Source: Ostreococcus lucimarinus CCE9901 (Eukaryota; Chlorophyta; Mamiellophyceae; Mamiellales; Bathycoccaceae). Taken from it: a DNA stretch of 64,000 nt. Positions 8,782 through 17,241 of this stretch are shown one piece after another. The notes under the pieces are model-generated. The model worked only from the letters and a program-made list of their open reading frames with translations. It searched no databases and was not told where the DNA came from. The position numbers and the translations under genes were made by a program. The stretch spans positions 558,001 to 622,000 of the forward strand of contig NC_009368.1 in NCBI RefSeq assembly GCF_000092065.1, written 5' to 3'. Each line of letters begins with the position of its first letter. Within the stretch, counting starts at the first letter, position 1.

Positions 8782-8859
8782 CGGTCGCCGCGCGCCGCTC
8801 GAGACGTGACTGGGAAAGGAGCTGGACTACACGCGACGACGACGACTACGGCGGGGCGG

Positions 8860-9385
8860 CTACGAGCGAGTCGACGCTCGAGCGCTCGCGCGCGCGTCGG
8901 CGCGCGTTCGCGAGGTAGGTTTCGCGTCTTCGCGCTCGTCGTCGTCGTCGTGGACTCGGACGCCGCGCTTCGCGAGCTCGCGCCTGGCGCGCGCGACGTC
9001 TCGCGCGAGCGCCTCGGCTTCGGCTTCGCACGTGGGGAACCAAATCACGCCTCGCGCGATGACGACGACGGAGTACAGCGCGAACGCAACGACGGCGTAG
9101 ATCGGGGCCTGTGGATTTGGATTCGATCGCGCGCGCGTGGGGTCAGCGTCTTCGTCTCGCGTTCGCGTTCGCGTTCGCGTTCGCGTTCGCGTTCGCGCGC
9201 GTCGAGCGTCGTACCGCGACCACCAGCGCTCGCGCGCTCGGCGTGAGCTCGGCGTTGCGAAGCGTGGCGTACCACACGCTCAGTAATACCGCTCCAACGC
9301 CACCTGCGACATCGCGCGGGGTCAGTCGTCGTCGTCGTCGTCGGTGCGCGCGACGTCGAGACGGTGCGTCCGCGTCGATCATCAT
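8860..9385 (-). CDS. DPM3: Dolichol-phosphate mannosyltransferase subunit 3 (DPM3), two exons
   Basis: Exon 1 is 9215-9385 and exon 2 is 8860-9108, joined in phase 0 (GT at 9214, AG at 9109) for 139 aa; the intron contains CTGAC. DPM3 tethers the catalytic DPM1 to the ER membrane for dolichol-phosphate-mannose synthesis (GPI anchors, N-glycans). Two membrane segments are visible: GGVGAVLLSVWYATL and IYAVVAFALYSVVVIARGV. They are followed by the family C-terminus FPTCEAEAEALARDVARA and RRELAKRGVRV, which parallels human DPM3 (FHDCEDAA...ARADLARRGLRF). An extra acidic/basic tail of about 30 residues follows, longer than in animals. The two adjacent ATG codons at 9380-9385 leave the exact start open by one residue. 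Confidence 0.82.
9157..9196 (+). repeat. (TTCGCG)n hexamer repeat in the DPM3 intron
   Basis: About six to seven tandem copies of GTTCGC lie between the DPM3 exons. Reading through them gives the Ala-Asn or Arg-Glu runs seen in shadow frames. Confidence 0.8.
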
Positions 9386-9621
9386 CGCGCTCGATCGCGA
9401 CGACGCGCGCACGCACCGAACTGCTGCGCGCGCGTCATACCGCGCGCGCGCGCTCTCGACGCGCGCGCGCGATCGCGCCTCCAACGCGCGCCGCGTCGCG
9501 AAGTGCGGGCGACGAATCGACGACGCATCGCGACGCAACCACCGCGGAATCGCGCGATCGGCGACGTCACACGACGACCCCACCCGCGCGCGCGTCGACG
9601 CGACGCGCGAGCGACGCGAAT

Positions 9622-10485
9622 ATGTCGGACGCGCTCGACGCGCGCGCGGTGCCGCGAACGGGACGATATCGAGTGCGAAAACGCGTCGCATCGCGCGTCG
9701 TCGTCGCCCTGGTGGTGGTGTCGACGGCGATGTTTTCGCGCGTCGCGCGCGCGCACGGCGTGCCCGCGGCGGTGACGGCGGCGGTGCGAGGTGACCTGGC
9801 GTGGTTCGATGACGCCGCGCTGGCGTACGACGAGGAAGAGTTGAAGACGATGCTCGACCGACAGGAGAGCGACCACGGGTACGGCGCGCTCGTGACGGCG
9901 GTGGCGCGCGGCGACGAGACGACGGCGAAAAAAGTGCTCTCGATGGGTGCGGACGCGCGGAGCGAGGATCACGAGGGGCACACGCCGATGGATATGGCGG
10001 CGGTGTCGGGGAAGGTGAGCATGGTGAAATTGTTGCGCGAACACGGGGTGGACGCGGGGGCGCGAGCGCGAGACGGATTTACGGCGCTGCAGCGCGCGAC
10101 GTGGGGACAGACGGACGCGCACGCGGAGGTCGTGCGGTATCTCGTGCGCGAGTGCGGGATGGACGTGGATGAAACGGACGCCATGGGGATGAGCGCGACG
10201 TTCAGGGCGGTGGATCGCGAGAATACGTTCATGCTGAAGATATTGTTAGAGCTCGGGGCGGATCCAAACTTTGCGAACAAGCGCGGCGACTCGTTGCTCG
10301 CCACGGCGGTTCGTAAGCAAAACGCCGAACTAGTGTCGATGCTCTTGGAGGCGAACGCGGACGTCACGAAAGGAGATTCGAAAGGGCGAAACTTGCGCAA
10401 GCTCGCCAAGCAGCTTCGATCGAAAAAGGTGCTAAATTTAATCTCCGAGGCGTACGCCTCGGCGATGGGTTCCGCCGAGTTGTAA
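9622..10485 (+). CDS. Ankyrin repeat protein with N-terminal signal/anchor segment
   Basis: This 287-aa protein begins at the first plausible ATG (MSDALDARAVPRTGRYRVRK). The frame is open further upstream, but only as Arg-rich low complexity. A hydrophobic stretch (VASRVVVALVVVSTAMFSRVARAHG, about residues 21-45) looks like a signal peptide or anchor. Four to five ankyrin repeats follow, recognisable as GALVTAVARGDETTAKKVLS, GHTPMDMAAVSGKVSMVKLL, GFTALQRATWGQ, SATFRAVDRENTFMLKILLE and DSLLATAVRKQNAELVSMLL. No enzymatic domain is seen. Ankyrin repeats bind proteins; the partner is unknown. Its stop lies only 5 bp from the stop of SSNA1 on the other strand. Confidence 0.8.
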   Translation: MSDALDARAVPRTGRYRVRKRVASRVVVALVVVSTAMFSRVARAHGVPAAVTAAVRGDLAWFDDAALAYDEEELKTMLDRQESDHGYGALVTAVARGDETTAKKVLSMGADARSEDHEGHTPMDMAAVSGKVSMVKLLREHGVDAGARARDGFTALQRATWGQTDAHAEVVRYLVRECGMDVDETDAMGMSATFRAVDRENTFMLKILLELGADPNFANKRGDSLLATAVRKQNAELVSMLLEANADVTKGDSKGRNLRKLAKQLRSKKVLNLISEAYASAMGSAEL

Positions 10486-10490
10486 TCACG

Positions 10491-10928
10491 TCATTCCTCC
10501 ACGTCGTCCTCGTCGTCCTCGAACGTTTGCGTCTCGCGAGCGAGCGCGCTCAACAAAAATTCAGAGCTCTCGAGTATGCGATCGAGCGATGATTCACCCT
10601 CTTGAATGACTTTGTCGTACGCCTTGACGCGCTCGCGGTCCCGCGCCACGCGTTGTTCGAGCTCCTTCACCCGTCGTCGGAGCGTCTCTCCATCGCGCGC
10701 GCTCGCCTCGATCCGCGCCAGCGTCGCGCGTTTTCGTCTCTGCAGCTCGCTCAAACCTTTCTCGCGCGCGTCGTTCGTCCGCGTCAGTCACTCGTTCTCG
10801 GGCACACGAACCGTCGAGTTTTCCCATCCTTCATTCGTTCGACGCGCGCCGACGCGGGACGCACTCTTTCCCACGGCCTCTTGCGTCTGGCGCATCACGA
10901 GCGTCTTCGTCGTCTCCCCGGACGCCAT
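10491..10928 (-). CDS. SSNA1: SSNA1/NA14 (Chlamydomonas DIP13) homolog, two exons
   Basis: Exons 10865-10928 and 10491-10756 join across a codon (A|GT) to give 109 aa. The intron (GTGCG...GAAAG, 108 nt) has CTGAC. The whole protein is one helix, as in SSNA1. The diagnostic block KVIQEGESSLDRILESSEFL then LSALARETQTF parallels [21 protein letters not shown] of human NA14, and TLVMRQTQEAVGKSLSELQ matches the ELVKCIEEL... N-terminus. SSNA1 forms filaments that bind microtubules and locates to basal bodies, centrosomes and axonemes; DIP13 is induced by deflagellation. A tail of Asp/Glu (EDDEDDVEE) replaces the basic tail of the animal protein. Presence in a lineage without flagella would imply another microtubule role. 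Confidence 0.85.
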
Positions 10929-11141
10929 GAGTTCGCGACGGCGCCGTCGCGAAGTGCGCGTCGTCGACGGCGCGGCGTCGCATCGCGCGGCGTCCTCGGG
11001 ATCGATGCTCGATGCGTAATATAAAAGACGAAAAGAGAACCATGTGTGAACGCGCCCGATGGCTAAATCGACGACGCGGTCCCGAACCCTCGCGCGGCGC
11101 CGACCGCGCGCGTCACTGCGCGACGCCGACGTTCGCGCGCG

Positions 11142-12007
11142 ATGCTCGCTTCGCAAGTCTCCACGTTCGCCCGAGGCGATGCCACGATTTCCCCGCAATC
11201 CACCGCGCGCGGTCGCACCGTCGTCCGCGCGACGATCGAGGCGAAGGAGTCGCGCATCGGGAAGCAGCCGGTGGCGGTGCCGAAGGGGGTGACGTACACC
11301 CTGAAGGATAACCATCTCGCGGTGAAGGTGCGCGCGGCGCGATGCGACGCGCGCGACGCGGGAAAGCGCGCGAGGGATTACGTTTCATCGACGCGCGCGA
11401 TCCGCGACGGCGTGACGGGGGAAAACGCGCGACGACGACCCCAATCCCACGCGACCAGGGCTTGAGGTTGTAGGGTTTTCCGCGCGCGTCGGACGGCGAA
11501 GAGACGAAGAGACTGACGAGAACGCATCGATCGCCGCGCGCCGCATCGCAGGGACCGAAGGGTAGCTTGGAAATGTCGTTCCCGGACACCATGGTGTTCA
11601 CGGAAGAGGGTGACTCGATCAAGATTTCTCGCGCGAACGACACCCCGGACGCGCGCAAGGGTCACGGGTTGTACCGCACGCTCGCGAACAACATGATGGT
11701 GGGCGTGTCTACTGGCTTTGAGAAGAAGCTGAAGTTGTTGGGTGTGGGTTACAAGGCTTCCATGCAAGGGAAGGACCTTAACTTGGCGTTGGGCTACTCC
11801 CACCCGGTGATTATGAAGTTGCCGGAGGGGGTCCAGGTGACGTGCCCGTCGAACACCGAGGTTGTCGTGAGCGGCTACGACAAGGTTGAAGTTGGTAACT
11901 TTGCGGCGATCATTCGCTCTAAGCGTCCGCCGGAGCCTTACAAGGGTAAGGGTATCAGGTATGAGAACGAGGTCGTGATTCAAAAGGAGGGTAAGCGCGG
12001 GAAGTAG
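11142..12007 (+). CDS. PRPL6: Plastid ribosomal protein uL6c (nuclear-encoded), two exons
   Basis: Exon 1 is 11142-11327 and exon 2 is 11552-12007, joined in phase 0 (AAG|GGA) to restore KGPKGSLEMSF, the strand conserved in bacterial L6. Total length is 213 aa. The intron (GTGCG...TCGCAG, 224 nt) contains CTGAC. The N-terminal 30 residues form a plastid transit peptide. The mature part has SRIGKQPVAVPKGV, then LLGVGYKASMQGKDLNLALG and YSHPVIMKLPEGVQV, and ends PEPYKGKGIRYENEVV plus a basic tail, all classic L6 signatures. It acts in the 50S subunit near the sarcin-ricin loop. Confidence 0.95.
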
Positions 12008-12248
12008 GCGCGCGCTTCGATTCGTTTCGGGAAACGGCGCGACGAATGATTTTGATTCTTCATTCGCCGGCGTCGGAGCCGTGTACTTCTTGATTCAAAC
12101 CAACCGACGACGAACGAACACCATTAGTGATATTCTTACATCGACCGACCGACCGACGAGCAAAATAATCATCGCATCATGTAGCTTGTGATAACAATCT
12201 TATCTCTCATCGCGAGAAATATCGTCGAGCGTTGTGTAGGCGATCGAT

Positions 12249-13241
12249 TCAGTCATGAGCTATCAAGTTTCGAACGACTTCTAAGTGCGCGTCGCGGTAA
12301 CCTTCTCTGTGCGCTACCCATAACGGCAGGAACTCGCGCATGGAGATCTCGCCGTCGTTCGCTCGCTGGAACTCGAGCGCGACGTCGACGCCGAATGACT
12401 CGTCGACGTCTGGGATGACGACTTCGTTCAGCGCCTCGGCGTACCGATCGGAGCCTGGACATTTGCGAGCGCACGCGTACTTCAAACACTCCAACTGTCC
12501 ATACTTGGCGGCTCCCTCGCACGTCCGCTTGTCCCAACAACACCCGTTCTCGCGCGCGTATCGCAAACAGTCCAAGTGTCCATTCGAGGCGGCATGCGCG
12601 CACGTCACCTCGTTCCAAGGACACCCGTTCTCGTGCGCGTATCGCAAACAGTCCAAGTGTCCATTCGAGACGGCAAACAGGCAAGTCCACTCGTTCCAAG
12701 GACACCCGTGCTCGCGCGCGTATCGCAAACAGTCCAAGTGTCCATTCAAGGCGGCATCACGGCACGTCCACACGTCCCAAGGACACCCGTGCTCGTGCGC
12801 GTATTGCAAAGATTGCAAATTGCCGAAACCAGCGGCATACGCGCACGTCCATTGGTCCCACGGCGCCCCGTGCTCGTGCGCGAACTTCATACAAACCGAA
12901 CCTGGAATGCGCGTAGCCCGCGTGCACGGCGCCGCATATTCTGGAAAGACTCTCCTCTCGTCGTCCGCTTCAAAATACCCGCGACCGTGGCCAATCGAGT
13001 GCCACTCGACGCCATCGCGTCTCAAATCTTGTAAAAACGACGCCACCGCATCCCTTGCATCGCTCGAGACGTCCTCACGCTCGAGTTCACCGATGAGTCT
13101 CTCGTAGACTTCCTCGCGCAGTATGGCCTTCGTGAGGTCCACCCCGCCCGCCCGCACATGCTCGAGTTCAGCAATGTACGCACGCTCGAGTGCGTCGTAG
13201 ACTTCATTCTGCCTCCGCGCCTCTTCCTCGTCGAACTCCAT
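12249..13241 (-). CDS. Ankyrin-like CPW-repeat protein, copy A (5 full repeats)
   Basis: This 330-aa protein belongs to the algal ankyrin-like family built from 27-residue units of the form CLxYAxExGCPWxxxTCxxAA. Five full units and one partial unit (ending KCPGSDRYAEALNEVV) lie at about residues 140-280. The N-terminal 110 residues are helical and charged (RRQNEVYDALERAYIAELEH, then ARDAVASFLQDLRRDGVEW). The C-terminus reads SMREFLPLWVAHREGYRDAH. It is a paralog of the gene at 27755-29206 on the other strand, with near-identical termini and a shared 5' flank that includes a GAGAC pentamer array. Function is unknown. Similar repeats occur in large algal viruses, Mimivirus-like genomes and protists. 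Confidence 0.8.
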   Translation of the reverse strand: MEFDEEEARRQNEVYDALERAYIAELEHVRAGGVDLTKAILREEVYERLIGELEREDVSSDARDAVASFLQDLRRDGVEWHSIGHGRGYFEADDERRVFPEYAAPCTRATRIPGSVCMKFAHEHGAPWDQWTCAYAAGFGNLQSLQYAHEHGCPWDVWTCRDAALNGHLDCLRYAREHGCPWNEWTCLFAVSNGHLDCLRYAHENGCPWNEVTCAHAASNGHLDCLRYARENGCCWDKRTCEGAAKYGQLECLKYACARKCPGSDRYAEALNEVVIPDVDESFGVDVALEFQRANDGEISMREFLPLWVAHREGYRDAHLEVVRNLIAHD

Positions 13242-13267
13242 CCCGCGCGTCGCGCCGTGGCGCGCGT

Positions 13268-13298
13268 CGTCTCGTCTCGTCTCGTCTCGTCTCGTCTC
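13268..13298 (-). repeat. (GAGAC)6 pentamer array at the 5' end of CPW-repeat gene A
   Basis: Six tandem GTCTC units on plus (GAGAC in the gene's sense) sit about 30 bp before the ATG. The same array with seven units precedes copy B at 27693, and the bases on both sides of it also match. Confidence 0.9.
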
Positions 13299-13599
13299 GT
13301 CTCGGAGGACCCGAACCGCCGCGAGTGACGGGAGGGTCAGCCAAAGTTACGTACTGTTGGAGCGTCGACCTCGCAAAAAGCGGACCATCGATAGGTAAAA
13401 ATGCCGACACGAGCTCACAGTTAAACTAAAACCCAAAAAATATGACCCAACCGGTTGGAGACGTGAAGTGGAGGAATGAGCGCCGCACTCGGGCGCCCCG
13501 CGCGCGGCGCCGCTGTGGCGAAAGTTACGGTTTTCTACGGACATTCGGGTATAGAGAGCAATACGACGAAATAAATAAAAAGTGGAAAAATGATAGGAT

Positions 13600-13606
13600 A
13601 AAAAAA
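13600..13606 (-). terminator. Pol III terminator of tRNA-Tyr
   Basis: A run of seven T on the minus strand, 14 bases past the end of tRNA-Tyr. Confidence 0.75.
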
Positions 13607-13620
13607 GTTAATATACGGCT

Positions 13621-13751
13621 CCTCCCTACCCGAATCGAACGGGTGACCCGCTGATTACCACGTGGTCCTTCGTTCGCGATGACGCTGTGACGCGCCGTAT
13701 TTCAGGAGTGTATCCTACAGTCAGCTGCTCTTCCATCTGAGCTAAGAGAGG
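13621..13751 (-). tRNA. tRNA-Tyr(GUA) with an intron of about 59 nt
   Basis: On minus the acceptor arms CCTCTCT and AGGGAGG pair (one G-U). The D arm is TTAGCTCAGATGGAAGAGC and the T arm GGGTCACCCGTTCGATTCGGG contains the CCCGTTCGATTCGGG hairpin. The anticodon stem GCTGA pairs with TCAGC. The loop is CTGTAG before the intron, giving anticodon GUA. The intron follows position 37. Tyr tRNAs carry introns in nearly all eukaryotes, but 59 nt is long. The discriminator is A (13620). Confidence 0.9.
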
Positions 13752-13873
13752 CTTTATAGCGCGTACAACGACGTTGTAATCGCTATCAACGAAATAAAAA
13801 GCCGATCGCTCGCCCCCCGATCGCGTTCGCGGTCGTCGCGGTGAAGTTACGGGTAGAACCGCACACGCGCGCG

Positions 13874-14899
13874 ATGGTCGTCTTCGATCGCCCGCGTCGC
13901 GTGTTGTTCTCGACGACGCTTCGCGCGTTCGTCGAGTCGCGCCCGCCGCGCGCGATCGCCCTCGCGACGCCGCGCGACACCGTCGCGAATTTACTTCGAA
14001 TCGCTCGACGCGCGCGCGCGTCGCAAGTCCTCGTCGTTCAGGACGACGCGGCGGAAAACCAATCGACGAATCCGTCGCGGCGAACGCGCGCGGTGAGCAT
14101 GCGCGACGTCGCGCGAGGGTGGATGCGCACGTCGCTGAGCGACGGCGCGTTTTAAGAAAGATTCACGACGCGCGAACTGTGCGACGCGATCGGGGCGACG
14201 ACGCCGGAGATCGTGTGGTACGACGAATCGACGCGCGCGTACGACGCGCACACGCTGTTGGACGTCTGCACGGCGTTGTCTCGAGGACGGAAAATCGCGG
14301 TCGTGCACGACGGCGGAGGCGCGATCAGGGACGTCGTGACGAAGTATGATTTGGTGTACTTTCTGTCGCGTCGAGCGGCGCACTTGGGAGAGATCGCGGA
14401 CATGCCCGTGGCGTCGTTGTTCCCGGGACGACGCGTCGTCTCGGCGCCGGCGTCGGCGTCGGCGCGGGGCGCGGTGCGCGACATGCTCGACGCCGACGTC
14501 TCCGCCATCGGCTTGACCACGCCGGTCGGCGACGGCGCCCCGAACGAAATCATCGCGTGTCTCTCCTTGAACGACTTCCGCCGCATCGATTCTCACGTCG
14601 ACTTCACCGCGATGAAGACGCGCACGGCGCTCGATTTCGTGTCGCGCAAGCGCGCCGACACCTTTCGCGCCGACGATCGCGTCCCGTTCGAGTCCCAACG
14701 CCACGCCACCGGTTCTCGAGCTCGACGGTACGTCGAGCTCGTTTTCGCCAAGTCCGACACCTCGTTCGAGCGCTTGCTCGCGCTTTTCGCCGAGCACGGG
14801 ATTCACCACGTCTTCGTCCTGCGCGCCGACGACGTCCAGCAGCGCGAGTTTCGCGTGCTCACGCCCTCGGACCTCATTGACGCCCTCGCGACGCGTTAG
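13874..14899 (+). CDS. CBS-domain protein with an in-frame TAA, probably spliced out
   Basis: The frame starts MVVFDRPRRVLFSTTLRAFV and reads on to ALATR* at 14899, but TAA at 14153-14155 interrupts it without changing frame. A GT-AG intron at 14119-14160 (GTGGATGC...AGAAAG, 42 nt) removes the stop and keeps the frame (RDVARG|FTTREL), giving 327 aa; it has CTGAG where other introns here have CTGAC. CBS-type segments are seen at TLRAFVESRP with IALATPRDTVANLLRIARRA, DVVTKYDLVYFLSRR with PVASLF, and HGIHHVFVLRADD with FRVLTPSDLIDALA. CBS pairs bind adenosine nucleotides and regulate enzymes or channels, or act in SnRK1/AMPK gamma-like proteins. No partner domain is seen. A genuine stop (pseudogene) cannot be excluded. 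Confidence 0.65.
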
Positions 14900-14924
14900 C
14901 GTTGTCACGTCGTCACTCACCCCG

Positions 14925-16556
14925 ATGCTTCCCGCGCTGCGATACGACGTCGACGACGTTCGCGACGCGAGCGACGACGACGACGACCGCGACGACGCCG
15001 GCGACCGCGACCGATTCGTCCCCGGGACAGATGCGACCGTGACGACCGAAAACGCGCTTCTCGCGGCGCGAAAACTGGCGTTCGTCGAGCGCGCGTTCGT
15101 GGACGTCGAAGCGTCGCGATCGATGATGGCGCACGAGGTGCTGGAGCGGTGTAAACAACACGGGATGACGAATAAAGAGTACCAAAGCGCGTGCGCGGAG
15201 CGCGCGGCGTGCGGCGCGTGCGGCTGGACGCCGTGCCCGAACGCGCCGACGCGGGACGATGGGACGACGCAGCGGTACGAGATCGATGGGAAAGCTCGAA
15301 AAGTGCGAGAGATGGCGTTCGTGCGAGCGTTCTGCTCGCGAAAGTGCATGATGATGGCGGAGGCGCTGGGCGAACGCTTGGGCGAACGCGCCGACGCGGT
15401 GAGCGCGCGCGAGGGCGCGGCGCGAGGACGCGCGGCGATGGACGGCGAGGCGAGCGTGGTGAAACAAGACGTGCGCGAGCGCGCGACGACGGCAAAAAAA
15501 GCATTCGATGCGAAAATGCCGGTGCGAAAATCGGACGCCATGGCCAAAGCGGCGACGGTGGACGGGTACGTGCCCAAGGCGGCGCGGAAAAGGATCGAAG
15601 AGGAAAGGGAAAAGGAAAAGACCCATCGAGCCGCGTCGATCACGTGGAACGAGCCGGAGATTGAAAAGATAGAAGAAGAATTGTGGCGAGAGAAACGAGA
15701 GGCCTCGGGCGTCGACCCCGCGGGTGGGGTGTTTTATTTCGACACGTTCGGAGAAGGGAAAAAGCCCGAGGGCGACTTCGTGCCGAGCATCGGCGGCAGG
15801 TTCTCCGAGGGACAACTGCGCACGGAACCGCGCACGGTGGTGGACGAAACTTCGCGAGCGATGGAAAACTTATTGTTAGAGCGCAATGACGGCGAAGATA
15901 CCGAGTCACACGTCGCGTTGGAGGAAGACGTCGCGGAGACGACGCGAAGGATGCTCGCGTCCAAGTTGACGGCGACGCCGATTCCCGGGTTCGTGGACGA
16001 CGGCGACGACGACGACGACGACGCCATGACGGCGGGCTCAGAAGAAGAAGGAGAAGAATCGTTCACCACGGGTGCTCCGAAGATTTCGCAATTCGGCTTG
16101 ACGTGGATGGCGGTTGATAATTTAGTCACCGACGCGACGTTTGCTCTCGTCGCCGGCGACGGCGCGTTCGTGGACAAGCTTCCGCCGCGAGACAGGTACA
16201 CGGTGTCCGTGAGCGAGGCGTGGAACGAAAACTTGGCGAGAACGATTCCGAATTTGTGCGTCACGCTGAATATAAGCGCCGAAACTCGGCGCGTGGAACA
16301 AAATTTGACAACGCTTTTGCGAACGTTTGCGTTCGATCGCCCCGTGCCCGCGTTTACGAGCGAGCGGTGGGCGATGATGGCGCTGTTGTTTATTGAATTG
16401 TTGCTCCACGCCGATCTCGTGAGCAAGGAATCTATCGGGAAAGAAGTATTCGACAACGCGAACGCCATCGCGGTGTTCGCGAACGCGGGGGCGACGAGCG
16501 AGGAGGTGAACATCTTGCGCGAGCGTTTGCGCGGCGACGGCGTGAACTCGAATTAA
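14925..16556 (+). CDS. RPAP2: RPAP2/RTR1 family RNA polymerase II CTD phosphatase
   Basis: This 543-aa protein removes Ser5 phosphate from the RNA polymerase II CTD and helps import the polymerase in other organisms. The RTR1 zinc-finger module lies near residues 80-145: YQSACAERAACGACGWTPCP and later RAFCSRKCMMMAEAL, which supply the C-x2-C and C-x3-C zinc ligands. An acidic N-terminal 30 residues precede it. The C-terminal half is lower in conservation, with acidic patches. The ATG at 14925 lies 25 bp after the stop of the CBS gene on the same strand; an earlier in-frame start would overlap that gene. Confidence 0.85.
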   Translation: MLPALRYDVDDVRDASDDDDDRDDAGDRDRFVPGTDATVTTENALLAARKLAFVERAFVDVEASRSMMAHEVLERCKQHGMTNKEYQSACAERAACGACGWTPCPNAPTRDDGTTQRYEIDGKARKVREMAFVRAFCSRKCMMMAEALGERLGERADAVSAREGAARGRAAMDGEASVVKQDVRERATTAKKAFDAKMPVRKSDAMAKAATVDGYVPKAARKRIEEEREKEKTHRAASITWNEPEIEKIEEELWREKREASGVDPAGGVFYFDTFGEGKKPEGDFVPSIGGRFSEGQLRTEPRTVVDETSRAMENLLLERNDGEDTESHVALEEDVAETTRRMLASKLTATPIPGFVDDGDDDDDDAMTAGSEEEGEESFTTGAPKISQFGLTWMAVDNLVTDATFALVAGDGAFVDKLPPRDRYTVSVSEAWNENLARTIPNLCVTLNISAETRRVEQNLTTLLRTFAFDRPVPAFTSERWAMMALLFIELLLHADLVSKESIGKEVFDNANAIAVFANAGATSEEVNILRERLRGDGVNSN

Positions 16557-16616
16557 GTAACGAGTGAAATGAATAGTGATTTGTGAGTTGACAAGCTAGA
16601 GCATCGTAGAGATTTA

Positions 16617-17208
16617 TTATTGCGACGCCATAACGTTTGCGTCTCGAAGAGGCGATCGATGCGTCACCGCCGGTCTCGTCGCGCACGCGGACGTGGGCTC
16701 GTCAAACATCGGAGGCGGCGTGCCGAGCGGCGACGCCCCGATGGCGACGGCGTTGCCGGAATCCACGCGATCGAGCGTCGTCGCCGCCAATTTCGTTTCG
16801 ATAGCCTCGAGCGTGACCGGTACTTCAACCACAGTCGCTTTCGGCGGCGTACTTTCCGGAGCGTCGTCCTTCGAAACGACGTTCGCGGTCGTCTCTTTCT
16901 CCTCGGCGAAGCACTCGGCGATGATCGCGTCCACGTCGGCTTTGCCGTCGGTGTGATACAGAATGCGTTCGACGACGTTTTTCAACGGATTATTCTCAAA
17001 CTCAGGACGTTGGCACACGTACTCGACGTCTTGAAGCTTTTCAAAGTAAAACTCTCGCTCTTGCTCGGCGCGCTCGACTTGAAGCGCCAACGCGGTGTTG
17101 GTCTCCGTCATTTCTCGCGCGCTCGCGCCGTTCCCCGTCGTCGCTCGCGCGTTCGCCCCAGACGTCGCTCCCGCCCCACTCGTCGTCGTCATCGAGCCTC
17201 GATGCGCT

Positions 17209-17241
<33 letters not shown>

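Larger units (their letters stand above)
8161..8859. other. 700-bp gap without a convincing gene, containing inverted repeats
   Basis: This is the longest non-coding stretch in the window. It holds the Myb gene 5' region and, further on, the DPM3 3' flank. ORFs in it are short, Arg/Ala-rich and unlike any family I know. Two strong inverted repeats occur (see separate entries), about 40 bp apart, so a structured RNA or a small mobile or regulatory element is possible. Confidence 0.5.
13242..13620. other. Spacer between CPW-repeat gene A and tRNA-Tyr
   Basis: It holds the GAGAC pentamer array next to the gene start. Beyond it is a less GC-rich stretch with A-rich tracts (for example near 13425-13440 and 13570-13605) and a GC-rich patch around 13485-13515 with GGCGCC palindromes. 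No credible ORF. Confidence 0.5.

Noticed and set aside
12065-12160. CGAC repeats after plastid L6 as a possible regulatory element
   Set aside because: Only four imperfect tetramers (CGACCGACCGACCGACG) and no other structure; probably chance in a GC-rich spacer.
14149-14160. Frameshift in the CBS gene
   Set aside because: The frame on both sides of the TAA is the same, so there is no indel; only a stop or a small intron is possible.
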